Positions 28,423 through 39,378 of a stretch of 64,000 bases of DNA are shown here, piece by piece (positions within the stretch are counted from its first letter, which is position 1; each line of letters begins with the position of its first letter). Both the position numbers and the translations under genes were made by a program. Below the pieces are notes generated by a model. The model was not told the origin of the DNA. It searched no databases and saw only the letters and a list, made by a program, of their open reading frames with translations. The stretch lies in the NCBI RefSeq assembly GCF_000526695.1, contig NZ_JAGO01000015.1:62001-126000 (forward strand), given 5' to 3'. The DNA comes from Carnimonas nigrificans ATCC BAA-78. GTDB taxonomy: Bacteria > Pseudomonadota > Gammaproteobacteria > Pseudomonadales > Halomonadaceae.

Positions 28423-29358
28423 TTACCCCTGCTCTGCCTGGCGCGAACGGCAGAAGTCGATAAAGCGCTCGATAAGCGTGCTTCGATACTTGGCCTTGTG
28501 AACGACAATACGAAAATTCCGCTCAATAACGAATGGTTCTCCATCTTCCTGCACGATGGGAAGCGCGACCACTCGACCATCGGCCAATGCGTGCCGCGCT
28601 TCACGCTCGGAAACGCAGGTTAGCCCGAGTCCTGCCGCGGTCGCGTTGATGATGGCTTCCGCCGAGTTCAGTTCCAGCGCCGCCGACCAATGGCGCAATC
28701 GAGGGGTAAGCGCGCGAATAAACTGCTCTCGCGTTCCTGAGCCTTCTTCGCGTAATACCCACTGCTGTTCTTCCAGTGCGGCTAGTGGCAACCTGCGCTG
28801 CGGCTCCGTGGCTGCCAGTAGCGCCGCCAGCGGGTGATCGCATCCGGCGACCACGATCAAGCGATCGCTGCACCACTCGACACTCTCCAGCTCCGCCGAC
28901 TCAGCTGCGCTTTCGATCAGCCCGATATCCAGCTCAAAGCGTTTCAGCGCTTCGCACACATCTCGGCTGTTTGCCAGCAGCACGCTCTGCTCGCTATGGC
29001 CCGTTGCCCTGCGAAAATCACGCAGCATCCACGGCAACAATTGATTGCCGATCGTGTGGCTAGCGCCAATCTTTAGCTCCCCGCGCAGGCTATCGCCCTC
29101 GCTGGTGAATAACCCTTCAATCTCGTCGTGACGCGCCAGCAGCTCATCCGCCATCGGCAGCAAGCGCCTGCCGAAGGCATTGATATAAAGGCGATTCTTG
29201 TAGCGATCGAACAGCGCATGACCCAGCTGCCGTTCAAGCTCCGACAGCGCCATGCTGACCGCGGGCGTGGTCAGGTGTAACCGTTCAGCCGCCGCAGTGA
29301 TGCCACCTTCGCTGGCGATAGCGACAAAAATGCTGAGCTGACGTGGCGCAATCTTCAT
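28423..29358 (-). CDS. LysR-family transcriptional regulator
   Basis: A 311-residue LysR regulator with an N-terminal winged helix-turn-helix (residues 4-62: QLSIFVAIASEGGITAAAER, then LHLTTPAVSMALSELERQLG) and an effector domain from about 90 (ELKIGASHTIGNQLLPWML). The wording is closest to the YeiE/CbbR-like subgroup. No divergent gene is adjacent: the small membrane protein is convergent and a porin lies 250 bases upstream on the same strand. Its target cannot be inferred from context. Confidence 0.85.
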   Translation of the reverse strand: MKIAPRQLSIFVAIASEGGITAAAERLHLTTPAVSMALSELERQLGHALFDRYKNRLYINAFGRRLLPMADELLARHDEIEGLFTSEGDSLRGELKIGASHTIGNQLLPWMLRDFRRATGHSEQSVLLANSRDVCEALKRFELDIGLIESAAESAELESVEWCSDRLIVVAGCDHPLAALLAATEPQRRLPLAALEEQQWVLREEGSGTREQFIRALTPRLRHWSAALELNSAEAIINATAAGLGLTCVSEREARHALADGRVVALPIVQEDGEPFVIERNFRIVVHKAKYRSTLIERFIDFCRSRQAEQG

Positions 29359-29610
29359 GTCCGGACTCGTTATTCAGGAGATTTGAGGTTAGCGGGGAGC
29401 ATAGCAGCTTGCAGAGTGGAGGGAGAAAGCGGCTGGGGCGTCAGGGAGCTGTCACAATATCGTCGGGAGCCACTGCCTTCCCGCAGAACGTGTAGTATCC
29501 CCTGATTGCTTGTGTTCCAGGCAGCCGCAAAGCCTGCGCACTGAGGCTTCGCGGTGAAGGTGAATAGCGACTTTAAGCAAGCAGCGCGAACGCTTTCCTA
29601 CGCCGACTCG

Positions 29611-30804
29611 TTAAATCTCGTACACCAGCTGCGCATGAGTGACATCAGATTCGTTAGTGCCTGTGTTGTGAGCAAACCGGTGCTCGACATTCAGCTGCAC
29701 TTTATGCGGTAGCTCGAACTTCAACCCCACAAACTGATCGTTGCGCTTATAGGAACTGCTGCGCATGGAAGCGGCAGCGATATAGGGCTCAACATTCTTG
29801 ACCATAGCCCCTTCGATAGGGAAGTTACGCCCAACATACGCTTCTGCGCCAAGCGTGGAGTTATGGAAGACAGGTTTCGAGGCATCTCCCTCTTCATGCG
29901 GTATAAAGTTGCGATAGTGGCCGAGCATACCGGCGATGGTCCACTGCTCGGGCGTCCATAGGAAGGAGCTGCCGATCATGTGCTGCGTGAATTTTTTCTG
30001 GCCTTCTTCATCGGCATTGGTAATACCGGCGCGATTGACACTAAACCCCGTCGCCCATGAAAGGTCGGGGGTAAGCTGGGTATCAACGGCGGCGGCAATA
30101 CCTGTCTTGCGTGAATAGCGAAGTCTATTGAAATCAGGCGTTTCGAAATGCTCGCCGGGCAGCAACAGGCTCACATAGATATTGGTTGCTCCCCACTGCT
30201 TCTGGTAGCTGAGCAGACTGTTGGCACGATAGGAGGCGTCATAGGTGCCATGTGGGTCAATCCCCTGGCCCGGCCCCTGTCCAGTCATATCCATGATCCA
30301 GATATCTGTCTTCGCCCCCACTGCCGTATAAAAGGGGTTGAGCTGCTGCCCGAAGGTGAGGATACCGTACCGGTCGCTGGCGATGCCCGCATAAAGCTGG
30401 TGAGTGAAGGTATCGTCGTAGCCATCCCGGTTGTGGTGGTAGTGGCCCTTGACCCTTAACGCCCGGAAATAGCTGCCTTCCATCTCGTAATAGCCAATCG
30501 CCTGCCAGCCAGGGGCAAAGTGATAATTGATACCTGCATGAAAGTCCGAGCCATCGGCATATCCACGTCGTGCCACGCTATCGTCGCTGGCGTGGCCGGT
30601 GGCATCTTCATACCCGAGCTTTAATGTACCGCCCACGTACAGATCAACGGGAGAGCCGCTATTGCCGTCTTCATCGCCTAACAGATAGACATGTGCGTTG
30701 GCAGAAGGCGCTTCCAGGGAGGTCAAACCAAGTGTTAATAAACACCACGGTATTATTTTGCCGGAACGCTTGTGATTGAAGCGCTGTTGAAGAGGGGAGT
30801 TCAA
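29611..30804 (-). CDS. Outer-membrane general-type porin
   Basis: A 397-residue trimeric-porin-like beta barrel. The precursor has an unusually long N-region (about 18 polar and basic residues) before the hydrophobic signal core, with likely cleavage after SANA near residue 37. The mature part starts VYLLGDEDGNSGSPVDLYVG and alternates polar and hydrophobic residues. It contains the porin-like YAGIASDRYGILTFGQQLNP, and terminal strands HKVQLNVEHRFAH and THAQLVYEI; the final residues are not the canonical aromatic. Genes for 2-aminoethylphosphonate use begin 327 bases upstream, which suggests it may admit that solute (inference). A later ATG would shorten the signal peptide. Confidence 0.75.
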   Translation of the reverse strand: MNSPLQQRFNHKRSGKIIPWCLLTLGLTSLEAPSANAHVYLLGDEDGNSGSPVDLYVGGTLKLGYEDATGHASDDSVARRGYADGSDFHAGINYHFAPGWQAIGYYEMEGSYFRALRVKGHYHHNRDGYDDTFTHQLYAGIASDRYGILTFGQQLNPFYTAVGAKTDIWIMDMTGQGPGQGIDPHGTYDASYRANSLLSYQKQWGATNIYVSLLLPGEHFETPDFNRLRYSRKTGIAAAVDTQLTPDLSWATGFSVNRAGITNADEEGQKKFTQHMIGSSFLWTPEQWTIAGMLGHYRNFIPHEEGDASKPVFHNSTLGAEAYVGRNFPIEGAMVKNVEPYIAAASMRSSSYKRNDQFVGLKFELPHKVQLNVEHRFAHNTGTNESDVTHAQLVYEI

Positions 30805-31131
30805 TATACATCCTTGGTGTTTATCAGGGTGGTTAAATGCGTATCTGAATAGCCAGATTTATTCTTGGGGTCACGTCTTTACACGCAGGTATCAAGGCGA
30901 TACGAGGCTCATCTTTCGTTAAGCTCCCAAAGCGGCTCTATGATTGATGCAGGCAAAAGGTTTATCCAATAAGACTTTTGTCGTATTGAACTAGCTTCTT
31001 AAGAAGGGAGAAGGATTGATAGGAAAGCGGTTCAGGCTGGAGGGACGCCAGGCAGGTAACCCCGCCCGTTGCTCATGGATACGCCTGATCTCGATTGAAA
31101 TAGGCGATAGCCTATCCATTCCCTCTTTTTA
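30805..31131. other. Intergenic region between phnX and porin
   Basis: This 327-base region includes the porin promoter area on the minus strand and the 3' end of the phnWX transcript. Close to phnX is a 6-base hairpin (31100-31115). The rest is AT-richer than surrounding genes and contains no open frame I can support. Confidence 0.35.
31100..31115 (-). terminator. Possible terminator after phnX
   Basis: ATAGGC (31100-31105) and GCCTAT (31110-31115) flank GATA. Read leftward, the stem is followed by TTTCAATC. It starts 17 bases past the phnX stop. The stem is short, so confidence is limited. Confidence 0.35.
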
Positions 31132-31941
31132 TCAAGGCCGTTCACCGTTAGCGAGGCGGGCGTTGATGTCCTTGATAATGCCTGGAAGATCCTTTAATGA
31201 ACCCACCACATAATGCGCTCCGGCGGCGTACAATTTGTGGGTGGCGCGCTCTTTACGAGCGGTAATTTCGCCCGCTGACATCGCTTGGTACTCTTCCCAC
31301 GTCGCACCAAACTCATTGCCGGATACGGCAAGTCCGACGCTCCACATGCCGGCGTTTCTTCCCTCTTCAATGCCGGGTACGGCGTCATCCACTTTTACGC
31401 AATGAGCAACGGAATCGACGCCCAGCTCGATCACGTTTTGCAGCGCCATCCATGGGCCAGGGCGGCCTCCCGCTGCGAGATCATCGGTAGCTACCCAGTG
31501 ATCGGGGGCATAGCCGTGCTCGGCAGCAGCCGGTACCAGTCGCTCCATGACCGCGCGAGGGTAGCCGGAACAGGAGCCAATATTGATGCCTTCGGCGCGT
31601 AGCTGGGCAATCGTATCGACCACTCCGTCGATGGGGGCCGCAAAGTCGACCACCTTTTCGATCTGCAAGGGCATAAAGGCGGCGTATATAGCATCGACAT
31701 CTTCTGAGGTCATGGGGCGGCCAAATTTCGCCTGCCAACGTGCATCTACCGAGGGCACTTTGCCGAGTGCTTCTATGTGTTGCCATTTGCCCAATCCCAT
31801 CGGGATGCGGGCTTCTTCAAGATTTATCTTGATATCAACAGCCTGCTGGAACGCTTCGACGAAAATTTGCGTAGGTGCAAAAGAACCAAAATCGACGGTA
31901 GTACCTGCCCAGTCAAGAATAACTGCGTTAATACGGCTCAT
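31132..31941 (-). CDS. phnX: Phosphonoacetaldehyde hydrolase (phosphonatase)
   Basis: PhnX cleaves the C-P bond of phosphonoacetaldehyde to acetaldehyde and phosphate. The 269-residue HAD enzyme has nucleophile D10 in [10 protein letters not shown], the Schiff-base lysine K52 in [12 protein letters not shown], motif [14 protein letters not shown], and metal-binding [17 protein letters not shown]. Length matches the Salmonella enzyme as I remember it (270). It is 9 bases after phnW in the same direction and completes the AEP-to-phosphate route. Confidence 0.95.
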   Translation of the reverse strand: MSRINAVILDWAGTTVDFGSFAPTQIFVEAFQQAVDIKINLEEARIPMGLGKWQHIEALGKVPSVDARWQAKFGRPMTSEDVDAIYAAFMPLQIEKVVDFAAPIDGVVDTIAQLRAEGINIGSCSGYPRAVMERLVPAAAEHGYAPDHWVATDDLAAGGRPGPWMALQNVIELGVDSVAHCVKVDDAVPGIEEGRNAGMWSVGLAVSGNEFGATWEEYQAMSAGEITARKERATHKLYAAGAHYVVGSLKDLPGIIKDINARLANGERP

Positions 31942-31950
31942 GGTGGCCCC

Positions 31951-33054
31951 TTATTTGTTCCAGTACATGGCATTTTGAACGGCAGCAAGCAGTGCAGTGA
32001 TATCCGCCTCGTAAACTTCACCAATATTGCCAATACGGAAGCAGTTGCTCTGCGATACTTTGCCCGGATAGATAACAAACGCCTGCTGTTTTAGGCGCTC
32101 ATAAAATTCTTTAAAACGATACTGCGGGCCTTCTGGAGCTAAAAAGGCGGTAATAATGGGGGAGTGCAGTTCATCATCGAGCAGGGTTTTAAATCCTAGC
32201 TCCCGCATACCAGCGACCAGTTTGCGCTGATTGTTCTGGTAGCGTTGATGACGTGCCGCTACACCGCCTTCTTCTGCTAGCTCCTTCAGTGCCTGAGCGA
32301 ACGCCAATACGGTGTGAGTGGGCGAGGTGAAACGCCATTTACCGTGATGTTCCTCCATGCACTTCCACTGGGCATAGAGATCCAGTGACAGAGAGCGAGA
32401 ACGCCCTGCGCATTCAGCCAGCTTTACTGTACGGGCAATAACGAAGGCAAACCCGGGGACGCCTTGAATACACTTGTTGGCAGAGCTAATAAGGTAATCA
32501 ATATTAAGCTCGGCAATATCCATGGGAATACCGCCGAAACTGCTCATGGCATCAACGATATAGGTTCTGCCGTAACGCTTTGCTAATTGGCCCACTTCCT
32601 CAATAGGGTTGAGGATGCCTGTGGTGGTTTCACTGTGCACCATGGCGATATGGGTAATAGCGGCATCAGTGTCGAGCAGTGATTCAATTTTATGAATGTC
32701 TGGCAGGGCGGTTTCACCACAATCATAAACGTGGTGAGCAATGCCCATCAGGTTGGCCATCTCGGCCATGCGTGCGCCATAGGCACCATTGCTGACAATC
32801 AGCACCTTGTCCTGCGGGCCAAGCGCACTGCCGAGCACCGCTTCTACAGCGTAGCTGCCACTTCCCTGCAAGAGTACGGAGGTGTAATCCTCGGATGCCG
32901 TTGCCAGTTGGGTAAGCTGCTGGCGAATTTTTTCCACGACGCCGAGATTGTAGTCATCATCCCAGGTGCAGCTATCGAACAGCATCGCCTCTTTCACGCT
33001 GTGTGAGGTGGTCAGGGGGCCTGGAGTGAGCAACAGGTAGTTGAGTGAGGTCAT
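31951..33054 (-). CDS. phnW: 2-aminoethylphosphonate:pyruvate transaminase
   Basis: PhnW transfers the amino group of AEP to pyruvate, giving phosphonoacetaldehyde and alanine. The 367-residue class V aminotransferase carries [33 protein letters not shown], the PLP-binding [13 protein letters not shown] (D168) and the PLP lysine K194 in [15 protein letters not shown] strong AAAGGA precedes the ATG, and 10 bases upstream lies a perfect palindrome that should be the PhnR operator. It is divergent from phnR. Confidence 0.96.
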   Translation of the reverse strand: MTSLNYLLLTPGPLTTSHSVKEAMLFDSCTWDDDYNLGVVEKIRQQLTQLATASEDYTSVLLQGSGSYAVEAVLGSALGPQDKVLIVSNGAYGARMAEMANLMGIAHHVYDCGETALPDIHKIESLLDTDAAITHIAMVHSETTTGILNPIEEVGQLAKRYGRTYIVDAMSSFGGIPMDIAELNIDYLISSANKCIQGVPGFAFVIARTVKLAECAGRSRSLSLDLYAQWKCMEEHHGKWRFTSPTHTVLAFAQALKELAEEGGVAARHQRYQNNQRKLVAGMRELGFKTLLDDELHSPIITAFLAPEGPQYRFKEFYERLKQQAFVIYPGKVSQSNCFRIGNIGEVYEADITALLAAVQNAMYWNK

Positions 33055-33064
33055 GGTTTTCCTT

Positions 33065-33076
33065 TGGTATATACCA
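33065..33076. promoter_or_regulatory. Candidate PhnR operator upstream of phnW
   Basis: TGGTATATACCA is a perfect 12-base palindrome. Its core GTATATAC fits GTnTAnAC, the operator consensus described for HutC-subfamily GntR regulators, to which PhnR belongs. It lies between the promoter area and the phnW ribosome-binding site. The same word, with three changes, is found before phnS. Confidence 0.7.
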
Positions 33077-33270
33077 GATTTATATTTATCATGACCAAAG
33101 GCTCCTCAATGAGTCAAAGGGAAAGTGGCGGTGCAACAAAAAATTCATCAACGGCTATGTCATTCACATGCGGTGAATGACAGGCGGGTGATGAGGAAGG
33201 AAGGGCTGCCCCCATACAATTTGAAACATGGCGAGTATAATCGCGGCTCGCACAGAGGGAACGAGCAGGC

Positions 33271-33990
33271 ATGACATCTATTCCGAGCCATACCCCGCAA
33301 TATATGTGGATCAAGGCACAGCTGCTGCAACGCATTCAGAGTGGCGCGCTGAAAAAGGGCGACAAACTGCCGTCTGAACGGGAGCTATGCACCATCTTCA
33401 ACACTACTCGCACCACCATTCGCGAGAGTTTGTCGCAGATGGAGGCCAATGGGCTTATCTGGCGGTCTGATCGCCGGGGCTGGTTTGTTGCTCCTGAACG
33501 GCTGTGGCTGGACCCGACCCAAAACACCAACTTCCATCAGTTGAGCCGTGAACAGGGGCGGGAGCCTCAGACCACTTTGCTGAGTGGCACGCTGACGACC
33601 GTGCCGGTCGAGGCAGTAGAGGCGCTACAGCTGCATCCGTTTGACCAAATCTATCTGTTGACCCGCTTGCGTTCCGTGGATGGTCGTGCCGTTTGTTACT
33701 GTGAAAACCACTGTCTTCCAGCCCGAGTGCCGGAACTGCTGAGTCACGATCTTAACGGCAGTCTCACCGAGGTCTATGAAACTCACTACAAACTGATCTA
33801 TACCAGTATGCATCTGTCGTTCTATCCAACGGCCATGCCGGCTCAGGCCGCCCAGCCACTGGGTGTGATGGAAGGCCGCCCAGCGCTGCTGCTGCGTCGG
33901 CTCAACTACGACCAATATGGCCGCGTGCTTGATCTGGATATCGAATACTGGCGGCATGACAGTCTGCGCATAGAGGTTGATACCCACTAA
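33271..33990 (+). CDS. phnR: GntR/HutC-family regulator PhnR
   Basis: A 239-residue regulator with an N-terminal GntR winged helix (about 8-72: [40 protein letters not shown]) and a C-terminal UTRA effector domain (from about 90, with [20 protein letters not shown] and [20 protein letters not shown]). Length is the same as I recall for Salmonella PhnR. It sits between phnWX and phnSTUV, and both flanks carry a matching palindrome. It should respond to AEP or a pathway intermediate; repression versus activation is not visible. Confidence 0.9.
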   Translation: MTSIPSHTPQYMWIKAQLLQRIQSGALKKGDKLPSERELCTIFNTTRTTIRESLSQMEANGLIWRSDRRGWFVAPERLWLDPTQNTNFHQLSREQGREPQTTLLSGTLTTVPVEAVEALQLHPFDQIYLLTRLRSVDGRAVCYCENHCLPARVPELLSHDLNGSLTEVYETHYKLIYTSMHLSFYPTAMPAQAAQPLGVMEGRPALLLRRLNYDQYGRVLDLDIEYWRHDSLRIEVDTH

Positions 33991-34037
33991 GTCATTTCGT
34001 CATCTTCATGTAATGAAAGCCGGTTAGCGTGGAATGA

Positions 34038-34055
34038 ATCTGGTCTAGCCCAGAT
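34038..34055. promoter_or_regulatory. Second candidate PhnR operator, upstream of phnS
   Basis: ATCTGG (34038-34043) and CCAGAT (34050-34055) form an inverted repeat around TCTAGC. The inner word TGGTCTAGCCCAGAT matches the phnW-side TGGTATATACCAGAT at 12 of 15 positions. It is 31 bases before the phnS ATG. Confidence 0.6.
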
Positions 34056-34085
34056 CACCAAAACGTACGCTATGAGGCTATCACG

Positions 34086-35099
34086 ATGAAACTTTTCCAC
34101 CTTGCTCTTTGGTCTGCTTTAACTCTCACCAGCGCCCCTTCCTGGGCAGAGCAGGTGGTGACAGTTTATTCCATTGATGGATTGCATAACGGAAATAACA
34201 GCTGGTACCAAACTCAGTTTGAGGAATTTACCAAAGCTACCGGTATTAGTGTGCGCTATGTGGAGGCCGGTGGTGGTGTGGTTGTCGAGCGTCTCGCCAA
34301 AGAGCGCTCCAACCCCCAGGCAGATGTACTGGTTTCTGCTCCGCCCTTCATTCAACGAGCGGCATCCGAAAAACTGCTGGAAAGTTTTAAAACTGACGCG
34401 GCAGCGGAAATCCCTGACTCCAACGATCTATATTCCCCGCTGGTAAAGAATTACCTGAGCTTTATCTATAACAGCAAGCTGCTCAAAACTCCCCCCGTTA
34501 ACTGGACGGATTTATTGGACAGCAAGTTTCAAAGCAAACTCCAATATTCTACGCCGGGGCAGGCCGCTGACGGCACGGGCGTGATGTTGCAGGTTTTCCA
34601 CAGCTTCGGCAGCAAAGAGGCTGGTCTTGATTACCTGAGCAAACTTCAGGCCAATAACGTGGGGCCATCTTCTTCTACCGGAAAACTGACAGGGCTGGTA
34701 AATAAAGGCGAGATTTATGTCGCGAATGGCGACTTGCAAATGAATCTTGCGCAGATGGAAGACAACCCGAATGTGCAGATTTTCTGGCCCGCCGACAAGG
34801 ATGGCAAACGCAGTGCCCTTGAAATTCCGTACACGATCGGTTTGGTCAAAGGCGCGCCGGATAGTGAGAATGGCAAGAAGCTGATCAACTTCCTGCAGAG
34901 CAAGGAAGCGCAGGCCAGCGTGAGCGCGCTCTCTTTCGGTATGCCCGTGCGCAGCGATGTTACTCCTACAGATGACCACTACAAGGCCGCTGTTTCCGCC
35001 ATGGAAGGCGTAGAGAGCTGGCAGCCGGACTGGAATGAAGTAGCGGCATCTCTATCAGAGGATATCTCCCGCTGGAATGAAATGGCTGATGGCGAGTAA
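34086..35099 (+). CDS. phnS: 2-aminoethylphosphonate ABC transporter, periplasmic binding protein
   Basis: PhnS captures AEP in the periplasm. The 337-residue precursor has a signal peptide (about 1-21, ending PSWA-EQ) and the fold of iron/putrescine-like binding proteins: [37 protein letters not shown]-like central segments and [21 protein letters not shown] near the end. It leads phnSTUV with 2-base gaps between all four genes. AT content is higher here than in the core blocks, hinting at a separate origin of the phn genes. Confidence 0.92.
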   Translation: MKLFHLALWSALTLTSAPSWAEQVVTVYSIDGLHNGNNSWYQTQFEEFTKATGISVRYVEAGGGVVVERLAKERSNPQADVLVSAPPFIQRAASEKLLESFKTDAAAEIPDSNDLYSPLVKNYLSFIYNSKLLKTPPVNWTDLLDSKFQSKLQYSTPGQAADGTGVMLQVFHSFGSKEAGLDYLSKLQANNVGPSSSTGKLTGLVNKGEIYVANGDLQMNLAQMEDNPNVQIFWPADKDGKRSALEIPYTIGLVKGAPDSENGKKLINFLQSKEAQASVSALSFGMPVRSDVTPTDDHYKAAVSAMEGVESWQPDWNEVAASLSEDISRWNEMADGE

Positions 35100-35101
35100 G
35101 C

Positions 35102-36214
<1,113 letters not shown>

Positions 36215-36216
36215 CG

Positions 36217-37077
36217 ATGCCTCTCTTTCTACCGGTGGAGCAATCCACTCGCCACCTGCGCCCCTTTCTGTGGTTATTGATGCCGTTATTGGTGCTGGCC
36301 GTGCTGTTTTTCTGGCCCCTGTCGCTGATTGTCCAGCATGCATTGAGTGATGACAGTGGACATATTGGACTGGGTACATTCTGGCAGGTAATAGAATCCA
36401 GGCGTTTTCTTGGGGCGCTGATCAATACCTTGCAAATAGCCTGTTTTGCCACCATCGGCTGTCTGCTGCTGGGGAGTCTGCTCTCGCTTATTCTGGAATT
36501 TACCCCGTTTCCGGGCAGCAGGATCATTGGGCGGGTAATAGATACCTTTATTGCAATGCCAACGTTTCTGATTACTTTGGCCTTTACGTTTATCTACGGT
36601 TCTGCGGGGTTATTGAACGGGACATTAATGAGCCTGTTCGACTTCGATCTTCCGCCAGTGGATTTTCTTTATTCCATGAAGGGCGTCATCCTGGCCGAAA
36701 TCACGGTATTTACTCCGCTGGTCATGCGCCCATTGATGGCGGCGCTCAGACAAATTGATAAATCCCAATTGGAAGCGGCCAGCATTCTTGGCGCCACTCC
36801 CCTCAAGGTGATTTTGCAGGTGCTGTTACCGGCTGCACTGCCGGCGCTGATGGCGGGAGGAAGCCTTTGCCTGCTGCTGACCACCAATGAATTCGGCATT
36901 GTGTTTTTCATCGGTGCCAAGGGCGTGAATACGCTTCCCATGATGGTTTACAGCAAGGCGCTGCTCGAATCTGACTACAGCGTGGCCTGCATGATTGCGT
37001 TAATTAATATCGCCTTGTCATTGGGACTGTTCACCCTATATCGCCTGGCAACATCACGTATCGGTACAAGGAATTAA
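36217..37077 (+). CDS. phnU: 2-aminoethylphosphonate ABC transporter, permease
   Basis: The 286-residue inner-membrane permease has about six helices. The coupling motif is EAASILGATPLKVILQVLLP, with a glycine at the ATPase-contact loop, followed by PALMAGGSLCLLLTTNEFG. A polar N-terminus precedes helix 1 (LLMPLLVLAVLFFWPLSL). Order and length equal the Salmonella phnU product as remembered. Two bases separate it from phnT and phnV. Confidence 0.92.
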   Translation: MPLFLPVEQSTRHLRPFLWLLMPLLVLAVLFFWPLSLIVQHALSDDSGHIGLGTFWQVIESRRFLGALINTLQIACFATIGCLLLGSLLSLILEFTPFPGSRIIGRVIDTFIAMPTFLITLAFTFIYGSAGLLNGTLMSLFDFDLPPVDFLYSMKGVILAEITVFTPLVMRPLMAALRQIDKSQLEAASILGATPLKVILQVLLPAALPALMAGGSLCLLLTTNEFGIVFFIGAKGVNTLPMMVYSKALLESDYSVACMIALINIALSLGLFTLYRLATSRIGTRN

Positions 37078-37079
37078 TC

Positions 37080-37877
37080 ATGTTGATTTGGTCGCGCAAA
37101 GGGCGCGCTGCATTAGGGCTGGTGGCCATTCTGCTATTTGCCCTGTTTTTCCTTCTGCCGCTGGTGGCAATTCTGATGTCCAGCCTTAGCCGGCAGTGGA
37201 ATGACGTTTTACCCACCGGGTTTACGCTATCGCACTTTACCAATGCGTTTCACGGCGGTTCGAAGGATTCCTTGATCGCCAGTTTAACCGTTGCCTTTGG
37301 CTCCAGCCTTTTTGCGCTGTTATATGGGGTTTGGGCAGCGCTGGCGCTACGTCAGTATCATTTCAGAATACAGAAATGGTTGAGTATGGCGTTTTATCTA
37401 CCCAGCGCTATTCCTTCTGTATCCATAGGACTGGGGGCACTTGTGGCCTTTAGCCAAGGGCCTCTGCAAATGAACGGAACGCTATGGATTGTCATGATTA
37501 CCCATTTCGTTCTTATCTCCGCATTTACCTTCAGCAATATCTCGACGGGACTTATGCGAGTCAGTGGGGATATAGAGAATGTAGCTTCAAGCCTTGGCGC
37601 ATCCCCACGCTATCGTCTGTATCACATCACCTTACCGCTGTTACTCCCCTGGATGGTATCGGCGCTGGCGCTGAGCCTGTCGCTCTCAATGGGAGAGCTG
37701 GGGGCCACCATGATTATCTATCCTCCGGGCTGGATTACCCTGCCAGTAGCTATTTTCAGCTTGACTGACCGCGGCAGTATTGCCGATGGTGCGGCACTGG
37801 CCATCGTTCAGGTAGCGGTTACCCTATTCCTGATGCTAAGTCTGGAAAGGGTCGCTAAACGTTTGGTGCAAAGATAG
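37080..37877 (+). CDS. phnV: 2-aminoethylphosphonate ABC transporter, second permease
   Basis: The partner permease, 265 residues, has six predicted helices and the EAA-type loop VASSLGASPRYRLYHITLPL, then LPWMVSALALSLSLSMGELG. Segment FYLPSAIPSVSIGLGALVAF is typical of the PotC/FbpB-like class. It ends phnSTUV. An AT-rich palindrome follows before the convergent OprD-like porin gene. Confidence 0.92.
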   Translation: MLIWSRKGRAALGLVAILLFALFFLLPLVAILMSSLSRQWNDVLPTGFTLSHFTNAFHGGSKDSLIASLTVAFGSSLFALLYGVWAALALRQYHFRIQKWLSMAFYLPSAIPSVSIGLGALVAFSQGPLQMNGTLWIVMITHFVLISAFTFSNISTGLMRVSGDIENVASSLGASPRYRLYHITLPLLLPWMVSALALSLSLSMGELGATMIIYPPGWITLPVAIFSLTDRGSIADGAALAIVQVAVTLFLMLSLERVAKRLVQR

Positions 37878-37955
37878 ATACCGCTGAAGGGGGAAGCCGT
37901 TTTAGCTGCCTATATATCCCCTACATGGCGTCGCTCTTACTGCTGCCGCTGGTTA

Positions 37956-37985
37956 TATATTTTAAATGTTAGAATTTAAAATATA
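37956..37985. repeat. AT-rich perfect palindrome between phnV and the OprD-type porin
   Basis: TATATTTTAAAT (37956-37967) pairs perfectly with ATTTAAAATATA (37974-37985) around GTTAGA. It lies between two convergent genes, 78 bases past phnV. An all-AT stem is unusual for a terminator in this GC-rich genome. It could be a protein-binding site. Confidence 0.45.
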
Positions 37986-38043
37986 ACGCTCTCCAATCAA
38001 ACAGAGCAGCATTGCTGCTGCTCCATTCCTTTCATCCTCTCCG

Positions 38044-39378
38044 TTAAAACGAATATTGGACCGCCAGACGGTTCTGCCAGAAGTTGGTGTGATTAACATC
38101 AGGCCGTTGAGCCACCTGAAGACCAAACCAGTCGCCAATGGAGAATCCTGTCAGGGCTCCGCTGAAGTTGTAGATGAAGTAGCCCATGTATTCAGACTGA
38201 TTCAGGCTTTTGCCGGTGTACTGGGCGTCGCCACTGTTGTATCCGACTAGATCCATAAAGGAGTACTGGGCACCTACAATCAGCTTGCCGTCATCAAAGG
38301 CGTTGGAGGTGCTGATCTGATAGACGTTTCCTGCTCCCAGATCCTGAGTGCTGGTAAAGTACGGCTGGGCGAACAGTGGTCCTGACATCATGTTGTGAGC
38401 ATAGGGCGTCACGAGCGCGCCTCTCATATGCCCCTGACGATGGGAGGTAATGTGGTCGTAGCCGAGCGACAGATTGAATGAGTGATAATCGAAGCCGGTT
38501 TGTAGGCCATAAATATGGCTCTGGGCATCGCGCTCTTCAGGATCATTGGAATACCGTGCTGTCAGCGTTTTGCCATTGCTGTGGCCGCGCAGCATTTGCA
38601 CCGCCAGGAAGGGGCGCACGCCGTCCCGATCAAGTTGCCCCTTGCCCTGAATATAATCCAGGTTGGCATAATCCTTGTAGGCTTGATGCCAGATATCGCC
38701 CGTCCAGACCATCCCTTTGGTGTGGTAGGTACCATGCCCGCTCACGCTCCACATGCCGGAGGTGGTTTCATCGGGATCGACAGTACCATCGACGTTATAC
38801 ATCGTTGTCTTGCTGAATCTTCCTGCGCCCCACGTCTTGTAGCGGAAGACCTTGGTAGCTTCCAGATAGTTATCCGCATCGCCATATTTGATATCAATGG
38901 CCTGGAACAGGTTGGGGGTGATACGCCAGTCTTCCGTGCTGGCAAAGGGCAGATTCAGGCGCTGATTACCTGCGGTAATCGCGAAACCAGCTCCCTGCCA
39001 GCGCAGCCAGGCTTCACCGATATTGGTCTGGTTATTGCCCAGTTCACCGACCAGATGGTCGTGATCCCGATGGATACCGCGCTGCACGTAGCCGCCAACG
39101 CCAAAGCTAAAGCCTAAATAGGGCGCACTGTAGAAATTGGCGTAGCCACCGTAGCTGGTGGTGTCCTGATGATAGCCCTTGGCGAAGTAGGCATTATGCG
39201 TGGAATAACTGAGTACCCCGAAGGTGCCATGGGTGGCCCCTTTGGTGAACATCTCGGTCAGGCTGTCGGCGCTGTCATCGGCGGGAGTATCCGCAGACTG
39301 AGCCACGGCAAATGCCGGTACAGTGGCGAGTACCGCACCAAGCAGCAGCGGGCGATAGTGAGACATGGGCGACTTCAT
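38044..39378 (-). CDS. OprD-family outer-membrane porin
   Basis: A 444-residue substrate-specific porin of the OprD type, which Pseudomonas and relatives use for amino acids and aromatic acids. Signal peptide about 1-26 (LLLGAVLATVPAFAVA-QS). Mature features include GTFGVLSYSTHNAYFAKGYH, LRWQGAGFAITAGNQRLNLP, and the C-terminal strand NRLAVQYSF ending in Phe, as required for barrel assembly. The gene lies downstream of the Rieske/ABC cluster on the same strand, after a 476-base gap. It may be the outer-membrane door of that pathway or of the phn genes (inference). Confidence 0.78.
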   Translation of the reverse strand: MKSPMSHYRPLLLGAVLATVPAFAVAQSADTPADDSADSLTEMFTKGATHGTFGVLSYSTHNAYFAKGYHQDTTSYGGYANFYSAPYLGFSFGVGGYVQRGIHRDHDHLVGELGNNQTNIGEAWLRWQGAGFAITAGNQRLNLPFASTEDWRITPNLFQAIDIKYGDADNYLEATKVFRYKTWGAGRFSKTTMYNVDGTVDPDETTSGMWSVSGHGTYHTKGMVWTGDIWHQAYKDYANLDYIQGKGQLDRDGVRPFLAVQMLRGHSNGKTLTARYSNDPEERDAQSHIYGLQTGFDYHSFNLSLGYDHITSHRQGHMRGALVTPYAHNMMSGPLFAQPYFTSTQDLGAGNVYQISTSNAFDDGKLIVGAQYSFMDLVGYNSGDAQYTGKSLNQSEYMGYFIYNFSGALTGFSIGDWFGLQVAQRPDVNHTNFWQNRLAVQYSF

